Shown here: positions 23,551-36,473 of the stretch, piece after piece
Position numbering within the stretch: position 1 is the first letter of the stretch
How the letters are laid out: the number at the start of each line of letters is the position of its first letter
Assembly (NCBI GenBank): GCA_027579435.1
Contig: JANBPK010000720.1
Span: 119,163 to 183,162, forward strand
Length of the DNA stretch: 64,000 nucleotides
Direction of reading: 5' to 3'
Origin: Candolleomyces eurysporus
Taxonomy: Eukaryota > Basidiomycota > Agaricomycetes > Agaricales > Psathyrellaceae
Notes under the pieces: generated by a model
The model's database searches: none
Seen by the model: the letters and a program-made list of their open reading frames with translations, nothing else
Told to the model about the DNA's origin: nothing
Position numbers and translations under genes: made by a program

Positions 23551-23684
23551 TGGGTGACAAATGTCACATCACGTGCTTTAATTACGCGTTTTGTGTCACG
23601 CTGCTACGCGTCTTGACTCGGCTGCGGGTGCTGTTTGCTGTCTGACTACTACCACGACCATTGTATTACTACTGCTACGACGAG

Positions 23685-25129
23685 ATGGCTTCCAATACTT
23701 TTGTGCTATCGATAACCCATTTGAGGGATAGGCCCAATGAAGACCGTGCGCTGGAAATGCTCAAGAAAATCACTTCGCTCGTCAAGCCCATTATGAGGAA
23801 CCATGGGTGGGTCTTGCCAGAGTTGTCGGAATTCTTTCCTGACAATCCCAATCTGTTGGGTGAGTAACAGCAATGATATTGAGATGCATGTCTAACTGTG
23901 TGTCCAGGTTTAAGTGAGTTTATGAACCCTGAAAACCGGTGGCCAGTCAGCTAACGCTGCTGTATAGACGTCAATGGAGGGCAGAAAATCATGCTCAGGC
24001 TTCGACCACACCACTCCCCTACCTGGTTCTTCGAGTTGGATGAAGTTGTGCAAACTATGCTTCACGAGGTACGAATATTTCGTTATCACTCCCCCTATCC
24101 ATTAAAGCGCTAACGAGCTCTCTTCATGGACAGCTCACACATAATGTCCACGGCCCCCACGACGACAAGTTCTACAAGTTCCTTTCTGAGCTTCAGAAGG
24201 AATACGACGACCTTCAAAGGAGTGGGTATGCCGGAGAAGGGTTCCACTCTCCAGGCCAAAGGCTGGGTGGACGGTCGCATAACCTCCCTCCTCACCTTGC
24301 GCGCCAAAAAGCCCTCGAGGCCGCAGAGAAACGGAATCAGGTAACACGCGTCCTCGGCGGAGGTGCTGGAGGGCATAGGCTCGGTGGGACGACGAAACCG
24401 TCGACGCGGCCTATGACTCCGGGAGAGATGGCTGCTCAGGTACGTTAATAATCCTCGGTGCTTACTCACGGCGGTCTTCCGTGCTGACTGACTGGTGTCC
24501 AAATCTAGGCTGCTGAACGCCGACTCAGGGACAGCAAAACCTGCGGATCTCAGCAAGGTTCTGATTATGTCCAGAGAGAATCTGAGAAGGCATCTCGAGA
24601 GGGCATCAAGAACGAGGTTATCGACCTTACCATGCCAGATGACAGTGAGCTCTGGGAGCCTGATTGGATTTCGGATCCAGAGTCCGACGAAATTATCATC
24701 CTGGAAGATGTTCAACCGGCACCACCCAAGGCTGGACCGTCGAGGCTCACCACAACAAACACCCAGACTACTAGGGCTGCTGAGCCGAAGAGACCTGTGA
24801 TGACAAAGAAGCCGCCGAATCGCGTCAATATGGCGAAACCGACGACGAGCGCCAGTACTAGTGCCAGTGCCGCGTCGTCGTCGTCGTCGGCTCCGTATTC
24901 CAAATTGTCGCGACCTCAGCGTGCTGCCCAGAAATCCGCGGCCAAAGAGTGGGCATGCGAAGCGTGTACACTTGTTAATCAACCTTTTGCCTTGCAGTGC
25001 GATGCATGTGGGATGCGAAGACCACCTGACAAGGCGACGGGATGGGCTTGCCTTGCGTGCGGTAAAACGGGGATGCCCCATGAGTTTTGGACATGCACGT
25101 TGTGTGGCACTGTGAAAGCTCAGAGTTAG
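23685..25129 (+). CDS. WSS1: WLM-domain metalloprotease WSS1/SPRTN-like
   Basis: Exons are 23685-23859, 23908-23913, 23968-24068, 24134-24439 and 24509-25129 (402 residues). The WLM domain runs from residue 1 to about 150: LLGLNVNGGQKIMLRLR and the zinc-protease motif MLHELTHNVHGPHD, split by the 24068/24134 junction. Downstream are probable SUMO-interacting patches VIDLTMPDD and EIIILEDV, a Ser-rich linker and two RanBP2-type zinc fingers (WACEACTLVN...CDACG and WACLACGKTG...CTLCG). WSS1 proteases cut proteins crosslinked to DNA, with help from SUMO and Cdc48. All key residues are present. The 6-nt second exon is needed for the family motif LLGLNVN. Confidence 0.93.
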
Positions 25130-25369
25130 GTCATGCATGCCCTCCGCAAATGTCGGTTTTTTGGGGAAGGTATTTGGGGGTTCGGATTAATTGTTTGGAA
25201 CACCTGGTGTTGACATTGACAGGGTGGTTCCATGAATTTGGTGGAGGCCCCTTCATGTCCGATTTATTTTCTTGGAACGAATAGGATGGATACAATTTGC
25301 AACCCGTACAATATGTAATACACTGACGACACTTTTCTTGTCCGATAATTTGATTTCTTTTGGTCAACT

Positions 25370-26050
25370 TCAACCAGTGCGCAAAATGAGGTGGACACCG
25401 CTGTCTGTAGTCACGATGCCGCTCATCGTGCCGACCTCGAGAGCGAATGCAGCGTCTTCGAAAGGTTTCTGCATCTGGCCCCTGCCAAACCGACCGAGGT
25501 CTCCACCCTTTTCGTGAGAGCTGCAATCGGATTTTTGGGTTGCGAGTTCAGCGAATTTGTCTGCAAAGCTGTCCCCGGCTGCGTTGATTTCAGCCTCGTA
25601 ACCCTTGAGGATCCCGATGGCTTCTTCCTTGGTACGTGTAATATTCTGTGATAACGAAGATCCCATGTAAGAGAAGGAGGACATCAACAATCATAATGCA
25701 AGAGAGAAAGGGCTACGCACGCTCTCCTTCCAGCTCGCAGGGCGCCTGCTGTCGCGGTGCTTGACCAGGAGATGGCTAGCACGGACTTGGCTTTGGCTTT
25801 GGCTAGTGCTTCGGGCTGCGTCTGACCTCAAGAGCTCACTCCCAGGAAGTTGGAAGATCTGCTCTTCGGTGAATCCTTCAGGGGGATCCCAAGATGACGC
25901 CCTGGTTGCGTTGTTGAAGAAGTAGGGCACCCCTCGAGTGTTGGACATTCGGACTTCCCAATCTTCTGTCGACTGTGCCGACGCAGAGTTGGACTAGGGT
26001 CATGGTCATCGATGTGGGCATCGAGAGATGCTGTGGTTGGTGCTCACCAT
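25370..26050 (-). CDS. ESS1: WW-domain parvulin peptidyl-prolyl isomerase ESS1/PIN1
   Basis: Exons are 26050-26048 (the ATG alone), 25993-25721 and 25645-25370 (183 residues). The WW domain is [16 protein letters not shown] to WDPP. The parvulin domain begins [19 protein letters not shown] and continues ITRTKEEAI, with the catalytic-loop Cys in [13 protein letters not shown] and the terminal [16 protein letters not shown]. It isomerises phospho-Ser/Thr-Pro bonds, notably in the RNA polymerase II tail, in the nucleus. It is convergent with WSS1, only 240 bp apart. Confidence 0.95.
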
Positions 26051-26366
26051 GACGGCTGCTTGGCTGTAGAAGGGAGGTATGAGGCTGGAGAAGAGAAGGT
26101 GGATCTGGGGTCTATTTGAACTCACCGACTCGGCCTATTGCATCAGCTGATCAAGAGATTAGATCAAGATTGACTCCCTGGATGATGATCAACCCCACTC
26201 TGCGACTTGGCGGCTCCAGCAGCGTTGATCTCATGGTGCTACCACAGTCCGAAATGCTGAACCATCTCGAAGAAACATATAGAGGCTATAGACATCCATT
26301 TGTATTTGGAAGCCTATTCTTCGGTGGTGTTGGAGGTACGTCCCTTCATAGCAGGTCCTGACATCC

Positions 26367-28264
26367 ATGGCTATACCTGTCGTCGTCTGCTTGACAGAAG
26401 GTCCGCGCACAGTTGGTATTTCAAGCAAACCGCGAACGCAAGATAAAAGGAATGATTAAATCCAATGTTATGTGTAGCTCGCGGACCTAGCTATGTCCCA
26501 GCTCTCCGCTGAACTGCGACGGAAACCAGAGTGGTGGAAACATCACCGGGATGAAGAACACCGAAAGCTCTGGCAAGCGGAAGCAGCAGACCGGACTTGG
26601 GAGGTGAAAGCCCCATCGTCTATATTCAAGATTCAGTTGACTCAGAAACAGGTTCGTTTCCCCTTTCTTGCTGCACATGATAACAGTGTTGAGGCGTGCT
26701 GCTCAGATAGAATACGTCCTCGATGAACTGGACGGCTATGCCGCTTTACACGACGAAGCGAATCAGTGGTATGTCCTTTCGCGCTTCATGTTCGTCCTAT
26801 CGCCTCATTGCTATCAGCCAGGTGTCATGTTTCGAAAGAATATGGGAATCCGACATCCTATTCGATGCGGAATACGCCACAGCACTCCTAACGGACCTCG
26901 CCAAACTTAGAGGGGGCNTCTCAACAACACATTGCGGACGGAAACGGTGTTGAAACGGTCATTATCGATCCTCTCCTTCATTGCCTTGTCTACCACCGTA
27001 CGCTAGTGCGGTGGATATACAGCCAAACTCCACAACCATTGCCCCCTCCTGTCTCGAACGACTCTTTCACCGTGTCACTCGATTTCTCCGCTCTTCCTTC
27101 AGACGTATCACTGTCAAAAGAGCTCCCATACTCTGCTCAATTCAAATCCTACATTAACAACGTCCATCCGGATCAACACAAATCTCTCTACACCCACCTT
27201 GAAACCCTACTCTCCAAGTCTGTACCCCTCTTCGAACATACTTTGACGGACCTGCATAGAAACAATCCGGTAACTGAGCGCATACATGGCGCGTGTCGGT
27301 ATACGGTCTGGGATGAACCAGATGCTCCAGAGAGTTCGGACGACGAAGAGGGCTGGGTGCGGTATGAGCGCGAGATGCGAGAGTGGGTTATGAATAGACC
27401 GATACAGCTTCCTGAAGTACATGAAGACGGGTATCCGGGTGGGATGGAAAAGAGGCGACATGTTGTGAGTCTAAAGGGGAAACAGGTCCAAGTCTTGACT
27501 AGGGCGACGGAGATTCACCTGGTGTGTGATTTCCTCGACTGATACATATGAATTTCTCCAATGATTTTGTTTAGATTCCAGGTGGTCCAGAGTTTTCGGG
27601 CACCGATTGGCATGTAGAAGGTATGAGGAGCGAGAGGATTGTGGCTTGCAATTATCACTTCATTCAATGCGTATGCCCTTCAGTCCATCTTTCTCCTCGG
27701 GTCAGACTGTTTTAACCGTACGCATAGGACAACGTATCTCCAAGCTCCCTAGAGTTCCGCGCAGCAGTCTCTTACCCTCGCGGCTTCCTAGCAGGGGACA
27801 CTGGGGCAACCCTCCGGACCTGGGGAATCACAGACGGTGATGCTTGCCACCAATACATCGGCTCTCTACCAGTCCGCCAAAATCTAAGCGTAACTTACCC
27901 AAACATCTACCAATCTCGACACACACCCTTCCGACTCCTCGACCCAGATAAACCCGGTCGCATGACAATCCTCACATTCCTGCTCGTCGATCCGGACATC
28001 CGACCCATAATATCGACGTCCAAAGTCCCCCCTCAACAGGAGGCGTGGATTAAGCAAGCTGTATACGACGCTCTCACTCCTCGGTTGCCCTCAGAGTTGG
28101 TTGAGGAAGTCGTGGCTCGACTTGAAGGCTTCATGACCCCAGAGGAAGCCGAGGATTATCGGGGACAGTTTGCTGAGACTCTGGAGAGGTTTACGCAGGC
28201 TAGTAACAGCACCCATTTTTGCATCCCATTTGATGTTTGGAACGGCCCTGATTCTGTTAGGTGA
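26367..28264 (+). CDS. DUF4246 family protein
   Basis: Exons are 26367-26411, 26478-26651, 26707-26768, 26818-27521, 27575-27670 and 27728-28264, about 538 residues once the n at 26918 is dropped. Conserved parts are LSAELRRKPEWW, YVLDELDGYAAL, IDPLLHCLVYHRT, IPGGPEFSGTDWHVEGMRSERIVACNYHF and the C-terminal REPP-like stretch of the family. With the n kept the frame breaks inside exon 4; without it exon 4 reads straight through. The first exon is a guess from TEGPRT joining LADLAMSQLS, and the true start may lie further upstream. DUF4246 has no established function. Confidence 0.8.
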
Positions 28265-29083
28265 CCGACCGGTTTGAACATACGTCGTTTCGTCATTTCG
28301 AACCCAGTGACCTTTCAGGGTTGCTACCCTTTTCCCATTCCCAATTCCGCATGAAGGCCATTGACGATATGTTATACTACTTTTCGTGGAGCATCTTTTG
28401 TAACAGTATTACACCGCATCGCCCCCAAAATTGGCGCACTCCCTATTCGGCGCGTTGGCTGCACCTCAGCTTCGGGGCCATCTCAGTCAGACAATCGGTG
28501 TCATCCTACCATCATGCTCATGCCATGCCTGTTCCAGGGCGCAATATTGGTGCTTCCGAGGATGATCGTAGCAACCTTTGTCACCAATAACAGGTGATCT
28601 ACTCAAACTTGTTATGGCTGTAATAGTTTCTAAGTGACAGGCAACATTTTGTGATGATAAGCTAACTTATTTATCGAAATGAGGACTTCTTGATTCTTGT
28701 CCAGTCTGTTCCAGGTAAGCATAGCCCTTGAAACTATCAATATCGGAAGTTTAGACGCCCAAGGCAGTCCTCCAAAGGACAAACTCCATCAAATCTCACT
28801 CAATCTGAGCGACGACCGAGAGCGAACTGTCAATGCACCCCTTCTTAAGTCAGAATGAAACTGCAACTCCAGTGGGCAGTTCTGCTTGATGATGAGACAA
28901 AGTCTATAGGCTATGTCACGGAGGTAGCACCTTACGTTCACCCCAGCTATGCATATACCTGAGCCAACATGAATTCTCATTCTGACTCAATCCCAAAACC
29001 CGTACAAGGCTTGACCATTCTAAATGCTCGCTGAAGCCCTAGCCTGTATCGGTGAACCCCAAATTAAATATCAGTGAAAATCC
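28265..29083. other. Intergenic between DUF4246 and the first coiled-coil gene
   Basis: No gene seen. The piece near 28380-28430 recurs in degraded form at about 34135-34175. The last 80 bp before the coiled-coil start recurs before the second coiled-coil gene at about 31480-31563, so promoter sequence was duplicated with the gene. Confidence 0.55.
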
Positions 29084-30845
29084 ATGACGCTGATAATGGC
29101 TTCGGCAGCAAACTTCAAGGCGCTGATGATAGCTCCAGCAGCAATCTTCAGCATACTTGCCGTGTGCCTAGCACCGGGCCTCGCTCTTGCGTCGACCGCG
29201 GCCCGCTTCCTGATCCAAGCTAACCAGGGGCATGACATGCTCGATGCCATGCAATCGGGAACAAAGCATACCCAGGACAAGGAAGAAGCCACAATCGCTG
29301 GCTTCCAAGAACGCTTGTCGGGGCAGGAAGCAGAACTCCTTTTGGCAGCCACCCGGAACCGTGTCTTGTCGGAGGAGAACGAGAAGTACCAGAACAGTCT
29401 CCTCTCCACGCAAAAGAATGTGGATGCACTTTCCGAAATCCTTTCAAGAGCAAAGTCAGCGGTGGCCCAGCGTGACGCTACCATTATCCAGTTGAAAGAG
29501 CAGGCCGTGGTGCTGGCATCCATGGTGGGAGCCCAGCTACCTCCAACAACGACCACCCAGTACCGTGCCTCGACGGAGAACGAGGGTTACGGGACCGATT
29601 ACCATTTCATGCAAAAGGCTATGGCTACCGTTTCCCATGGCCTTTGGAAGGCAAGAGAAATGGTGGCCCAGCATAACGCAGAAATTCAAAGGTTGGAAGG
29701 ACGGAAGACGGCTCTGGAGTCCATGGTGGCGGAGTTACATCCAGCACTCGAGAAGAACCGTGTGTTGACGGAGGAGAACCAGAAGTACAGGTCTGATCTC
29801 TTTTCCAAGCGGAACGAGGTGGATACACTGTCCAAGGAACTTTCGGAAGCAAACGAAACAGTGACCCAGCTTCGCGCGACCATTACTACCTTGGAACAAC
29901 AGAAGACGGAGCTGGATTCAGAGGCGGCAAAGTTAACCGACAGGAACCGTGTCTTGACAGAGGAGACGAAGAAGTACGAGACCGATCTCCTTCTCCAGCA
30001 AAAATTCAGCGACACACTATCCAAAGAACTCTCGAACGCAGCAGAAAAGGGGGTCCAGGATCGCGCAGCATTTATCGGCTTGAAGACATGGAATACGGAG
30101 CTAGAGTTAGAGGTGGCAGAGTTAACTGAGGGGAACCGTGTNCTTGGGAGGGGAGAACGAGAAGTACAGAGCCAAGCTTATTTCCATGGGAAAGGACGTG
30201 AATAAGCTTTCCGGAGACCTTTCGAAAGCAAGGGGGCTGGTGGGCCAGCATGAAGCAACAATCGCCAGTTTAACGCAACGAAATATGGTGCCGGAGTCCA
30301 TGGTGTCCGAGCCAAAACTTCTTGCAGCAAACGACGTCAACCTCGACCTGACGGAAGACTTGAACGAGAAATACGGGATCAGTCTCATCTCCATGCAAAG
30401 GGGTATAGAAAAACTTACCCTGAACCTTTCAAAGCATGACGCAACAATCAGCAACTTGGAAAAACAGGAGGAGGAACTGAAGTTTACGTTGGATCTCAAA
30501 ACCCTGGAAATCAATGACCTCAAACAGAAGCTCACTCGGAGCGAAGCGGAACTGAAAGAAAAGATAGAAGAAGTGGCCCATTGGAAAGAGTTTTGCAAGT
30601 TTCCTGGACGTTTTGAATCCGTCCAGGTCCGCCGAGACGCGCCCGACTCCGAGAAACCGTCGCTGAGGAGCATATTGGCTGGTAAAGATCACGAGATTAA
30701 AAAACTCCAGGATAGATTGTCCCAGTGTCATTCCCAGCTCGCTCTTTGCAGTTGCAGCACTGTGTCTCCCTTGCTCTTGCCGGTGCGAGCAGAGCGGGAG
30801 TCGGCTGTTACCAAAGGTCGTGAGGTCCAGACGACGATATTTTAA
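29084..30845 (+). CDS. Membrane-anchored long coiled-coil protein, tandem copy 1
   Basis: Intron-less, 586 residues once the n at 30142 is dropped; keeping it ends the frame at 30205. Residues 18-42 are hydrophobic (AIFSILAVCLAPGLALAST), a signal peptide or type II anchor. The rest is almost all heptad coiled coil, built from diverged repeats of about 63 residues (LSKELSEANETVTQ..., TELDSEAAKLTDRNRVLTEE). The C-terminal 80 residues carry RSILAGKDHEIKKLQD, a Cys-containing CHSQLALCSC and VQTTIF. No family is recognised. It is 75-80% like its neighbour by eye. Confidence 0.75.
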
Positions 30846-31563
30846 ATAGGCTAGGCAGTCTAATATCACGACATCGACGTCTTATTTGAAGCCTTGTTAC
30901 TTACACAGGATTCACTCCAAAGCCGCTGTAACATTAAGCATGACCTGAGTATTGAACGTTACATCTTACATTCACTATACCGCTAACAGTTATTTCGTCT
31001 CCAGGTTGGGAGCATACGAGTTGAGGGATTTTAGTTTTCGGCCGTTCTGACCGCTTCATCGAAATCTTCGTCCGTGATTTTTTTCGTTGAGTTGTGGAGT
31101 GCCGTACGACTAAAGCTAAGCCAAATTTAGTCGGGGAATCTCAACCACCGCTGAGCAGGTGCATCATTGGAGATACTGTGTATGAACGCAGTCACTGAAT
31201 AATCCCAGAATTGGGCGAAGTGGCTCTATCGTTTCTTAGATTGCTGTGAACAGATCAACTTCTATTCTTCTATAGCCACTTCGCTGCGCGGGTGCATAAT
31301 AGCCACCTCGTGCGCAGGTGCATAGCAGGGCTGGCTATGCCGTAGTAGCCGCAGACTGCTGCGTACCGTTCAAAATGGATCCCAGCACTCTTCTGCATCA
31401 TGATCTCCCTCGTACTTACTTGCGACACTCATGTATATAATCCGAGCTAAAACGAATTCTCATTCTGTGTCAATCCTGACACCTGTACAAGGCTTGACCA
31501 CTCCCAGATGCTTATGCTCGTTGAAGCCCGAGCCTATATCGGTGAGCCTCGAATTAAATAGCA
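30846..31563. other. Intergenic between the two coiled-coil genes
   Basis: It starts with the duplicated 3' flank (TTGAAGCCTTGTTACTTACA). At 30962-31050 is a stretch that recurs at 34177-34262. GTGCAT words repeat around 31155 and 31290-31322. No gene is seen. Confidence 0.55.
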
Positions 31564-33487
31564 ATGGAAATCCGCGACGCTGACGATAGCCCTTCAACAG
31601 CAATTTTCAGCATACTTGCTGTGTGCCTAGCACTGGGCATCGTTCTTGCGTCAACCGTGGTTCGCTTGCTCATCCAGGGGTCCGACACGCTCGGTGCGCA
31701 ATTGAGGACGAGGCATGCCCAGAGCAAGGACGAAACCACAATCGCTGGTCTCCAAGAACACTTGTCGAGGCAGGAAGCAAGGCTCCTTTCGGCAGCCACC
31801 AGGAACCATCTCTTGACAGAAGAAAACAAGAAGTACCAGAACAATCNTTTTTTCCATGCGGGAAACTGTGGATGCACTCTCCGAAAACCTTTCGAAAGCA
31901 AAAGTAACAGTGGCTCAGCGCGACGCAACCATTATCCAGTTGAAGGAACAGGCCGTGGTGCTGGCGTCCATGGTAGGAGCACAGCTACCTCCAACAACCA
32001 CCCAGAACCGTGCCTCGACGGAGGAGAACGAGGGGACCCATTGTGACCGTTCCATGCAAAAAGCTATGGCTACCGTTTTCCACGCCCTTTGGAAGACAAG
32101 AGAAATGGCGGCCCAGCATGGTGCAGAAATTGAAATGTTGGAAGGACAGAAGACGGCGCTGGAGTCCATGGTGGCAGAGCTTCGTCCAACGCTCGAAAGT
32201 AACCGTGTCTTGACGGAGGAGAACCAGAAGTGCAGGTCTAATCTCTCCTCCAAGCGGAACGAGATCGATACACTGTCCAAAGAACTTCGGGAAGCAAGAG
32301 AAACGGTCGCCCAGCATCACGCAACCATTACAAGCTTGGAACAACGGAAGACGGAGCTGGAGTCGGAGGCGGCAGAGTTAACCGACAGGAACCGTGTCTT
32401 GACAGAGGAGACCAAGAAGTACGAGATCGATCTCCTTTCCAAGCAAAAATTCGTCGACACGCTGTCCAAAGAACTTTCGAAAACGAGAGAAACGGTGGCC
32501 CAAGATCACGTTACAATTATCAGCTTAAAACAACGGAAGATGGAGCTGGAGGCAGAGGCGGCAGAGTTAACCGACAGGAGCCGTGTCTTGACAGAAAAGG
32601 CCGAGAAGTACGGGATAGATCTCCTTTTCAAGCAGAAATTCGTCGATGCACTGTCTCAGGAACTTTCGAACGCAACAGAAAAGGCAGTCCAGGATTGCGC
32701 AACAATTATCGACTTGAAACAATGGAAGACGGAGCTGGGGTTAGAGGTGGCAAATTTAACCGAGAGGAACCGCGTCTTGGGAGAGCAGAACGAGAAGCAC
32801 GAGGCCGAACTTACCTCAAGAGAAGAAGACATGAATATGCTTTCCGAAGACCTTTCGAAAGCAAGGGGGCTGGTGGCTCAGCATGAAGCAACAATAACCA
32901 GCTTAACACAACGAAACCAGGTGCTAGAGTCCGTGGTGTTCGAAGCAAAACTTCTTGCAACAAACGACCGCAGCCGTGGCCTGACGGAAGGCTTGAACGA
33001 GCAGTACAAGATCAGTCTCATCTCCATGCAAAGAGATGTAGAGACACTTACCATGAACCTTTCAATGCAAGACGCAACAATCACCAACTTGTCAAAACAG
33101 GAAGAGGAACTGAAGTTTGCGTTGGATCTCAAAAACCTAGAAATCAATGACCTCAAACAAAAGCTCACTCAAAGCGAAGGGGAACTGAAAGAAAAGACAG
33201 AAGAGGTGGCCGATTGGAGAGATTTCTGCAAGCTTCCTGGACGTCCTGAATCCGTGCACCTAATCCGGATCCGCCGAGACGCGTCCGCCTCCGAGAAACC
33301 GTCGCTGAGGAGCATATTGGCCGGTAAAGACCACGAGATTGAAAAACTCGTGGATAAATTGTCCCAGTGCCATTCCCAACTCGCTCTTTGTGGTTGCAAC
33401 CGGGTGTCTCCCTTACTCTTGCCAAAGCAAGCGGAGCAGGAGTTGCCTGCCAGCAACGCCCGTGAGGTCCAGACGACGATATTTTAA
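31564..33487 (+). CDS. Membrane-anchored long coiled-coil protein, tandem copy 2
   Basis: Intron-less, 640 residues once the n at 31847 is dropped, so that NNLFSMRETVDALSE reads through. Hydrophobic anchor at residues 12-37 (AIFSILAVCLALGIVLAST). It contains one more 63-residue repeat than copy 1 (units starting near LSKELREARETVAQ, LSKELSKTRETVAQ, LSQELSNATEKAVQ, LSEDLSKARGLVAQ). The same C-terminal block RSILAGKDHEIEKL, CHSQLALCGC and VQTTIF is present. Function unknown. Confidence 0.75.
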
Positions 33488-33649
33488 ATAAGCTAGGGAG
33501 TCTAGTGTCGGTGTCTTATCTGATCTGAAGCCTTGTTACTTACATAGAATTCATTCCAAGAGCCACTGTAACATTAAGCATGACCCGAATATTGAACCAG
33601 GGATAGAATCGTTACCCAGAGCTGGTGCATCAATTGACCTCGCGCGACT

Positions 33650-34175
33650 CTCACCAGCCCGCCGAAACCTAAGTACTTATAACTTACCATCTACCAATCT
33701 CGATGCACCTCCTTCCGATTCCGCGACCCAGATAAACCCGATTGCATGACAACCCTCGCATGGATATTCCTGCTCGTCGATCCAGACATCCGATCCACAA
33801 TATCAACTTCCAACGTCCGCCCGCAACAAGAGGCGTGGATCAAGCAATGTTGTAAATGACGCCCTTGCACCTCGGCTACCTTCAGAGCTGGCCGGAGAAG
33901 TCGTGGCTCGCCTTGAAGGGTTCATAATTGAGATGGAGTATTACCAGTAACGTCGGTTTTGTTGAGACTTTGGACTCCTTTTTGCATCTCGTCTGATGTT
34001 TGGGATTCTGTTAGGTGACCGCAGACCGGTATGAACGTGCGTCGTTGCGAACACGATGGCCTTTTTTTTCAGGGTTGCCACCCTTTTTCTCGTCAGTTCC
34101 GAGTCCGCGTGGGGCCTAATACCGTCAATATTATCCCTATTTTCGTGGAGCATCTTTGTAACCAGTACTACACCC
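33650..34175 (+). pseudogene. Relic of the DUF4246 C-terminal exon and flank
   Basis: It matches the region from about 27885 to 28430 of the intact gene: CATCTACCAATCTCGA, CGACCCAGATAAACCCG, CTGCTCGTCGATCC and GAGGCGTGGATCAAGCAA, with insertions and deletions that destroy the frame. It sits between duplicated flank sequences of the coiled-coil genes; copy 1's 3' flank lacks it. Only the 3' end of DUF4246 is present. Confidence 0.8.
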
Positions 34176-34782
34176 TTCATTCACTATACCGCTAACAGTT
34201 ATTTCGTCTCCGGGTCGGGAGGACGCGAGCTGAGGGATTTTAGCTTTCGGCCGTTCTGACCGGTTGAAAGGGTTGATCACAACGGGTTAATCATGACACA
34301 CATCACTTGCATGGTCAACATAGACCGAGATGATGATCAATTCTATTGTTGTATTGAAATACATTGCCAGAGATCAGCCAAGCGAAACGCTATTCGTAAG
34401 TGGTCGTGAAGCTAACCAACATCTATGTCAACATTCGGGATATATATTCTAGACAGTGATTTCACAAACAAAAGAGTACAGTAGTGGTAGATGATGAGGG
34501 GGTATATGTACGGTCCTTGGAATTTGTAGCAAGTATCCGCAGCGCGATTAAGAACGAAAATACCGAGAAGGAGCTGTTGATGAAAACAGCCAAGCTAACA
34601 CGGGGAAACGACTAATAGGCTCTACAACCACGACGGAAGAGGAGAAAAAACATGAATAAAAAACTCTAAGCGGTGATAGCAATGGATCGTAGAAGAAGGA
34701 AATTAAAAGGAGTGGAAGTATCCGAGTAGAAAACACAACAGAACCGATATGTAGGCATTACACAGACAAAACTGTCCCAGAA
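34176..34782. other. Intergenic; GAL10 3' region
   Basis: It begins with the repeated flank (CACTATACCGCTAACAGTTATTTCG, also at 30966). The remainder is A-rich and without a gene. Confidence 0.5.
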
Positions 34783-36329
<1,547 letters not shown>

Positions 36330-36473
36330 GAGTGTAGGCCGTGTGGGTAGGAGAGGGGGAGAAAAGGGAGGGTGGGGGCAGTTGGAGGATGAGGGAAGAC
36401 TTGCAAAAGTTTATCGTTTACCTCGCCGATCACGCGAGTTTTTGATGCCACCTGCCAAAACTATAAAATATAT

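Noticed and set aside
24110..25138. 342-codon minus-strand frame
   Set aside because: Antisense to WSS1, whose domains and splice sites are clear; the composition (Arg/Ser-rich) is typical of a shadow.
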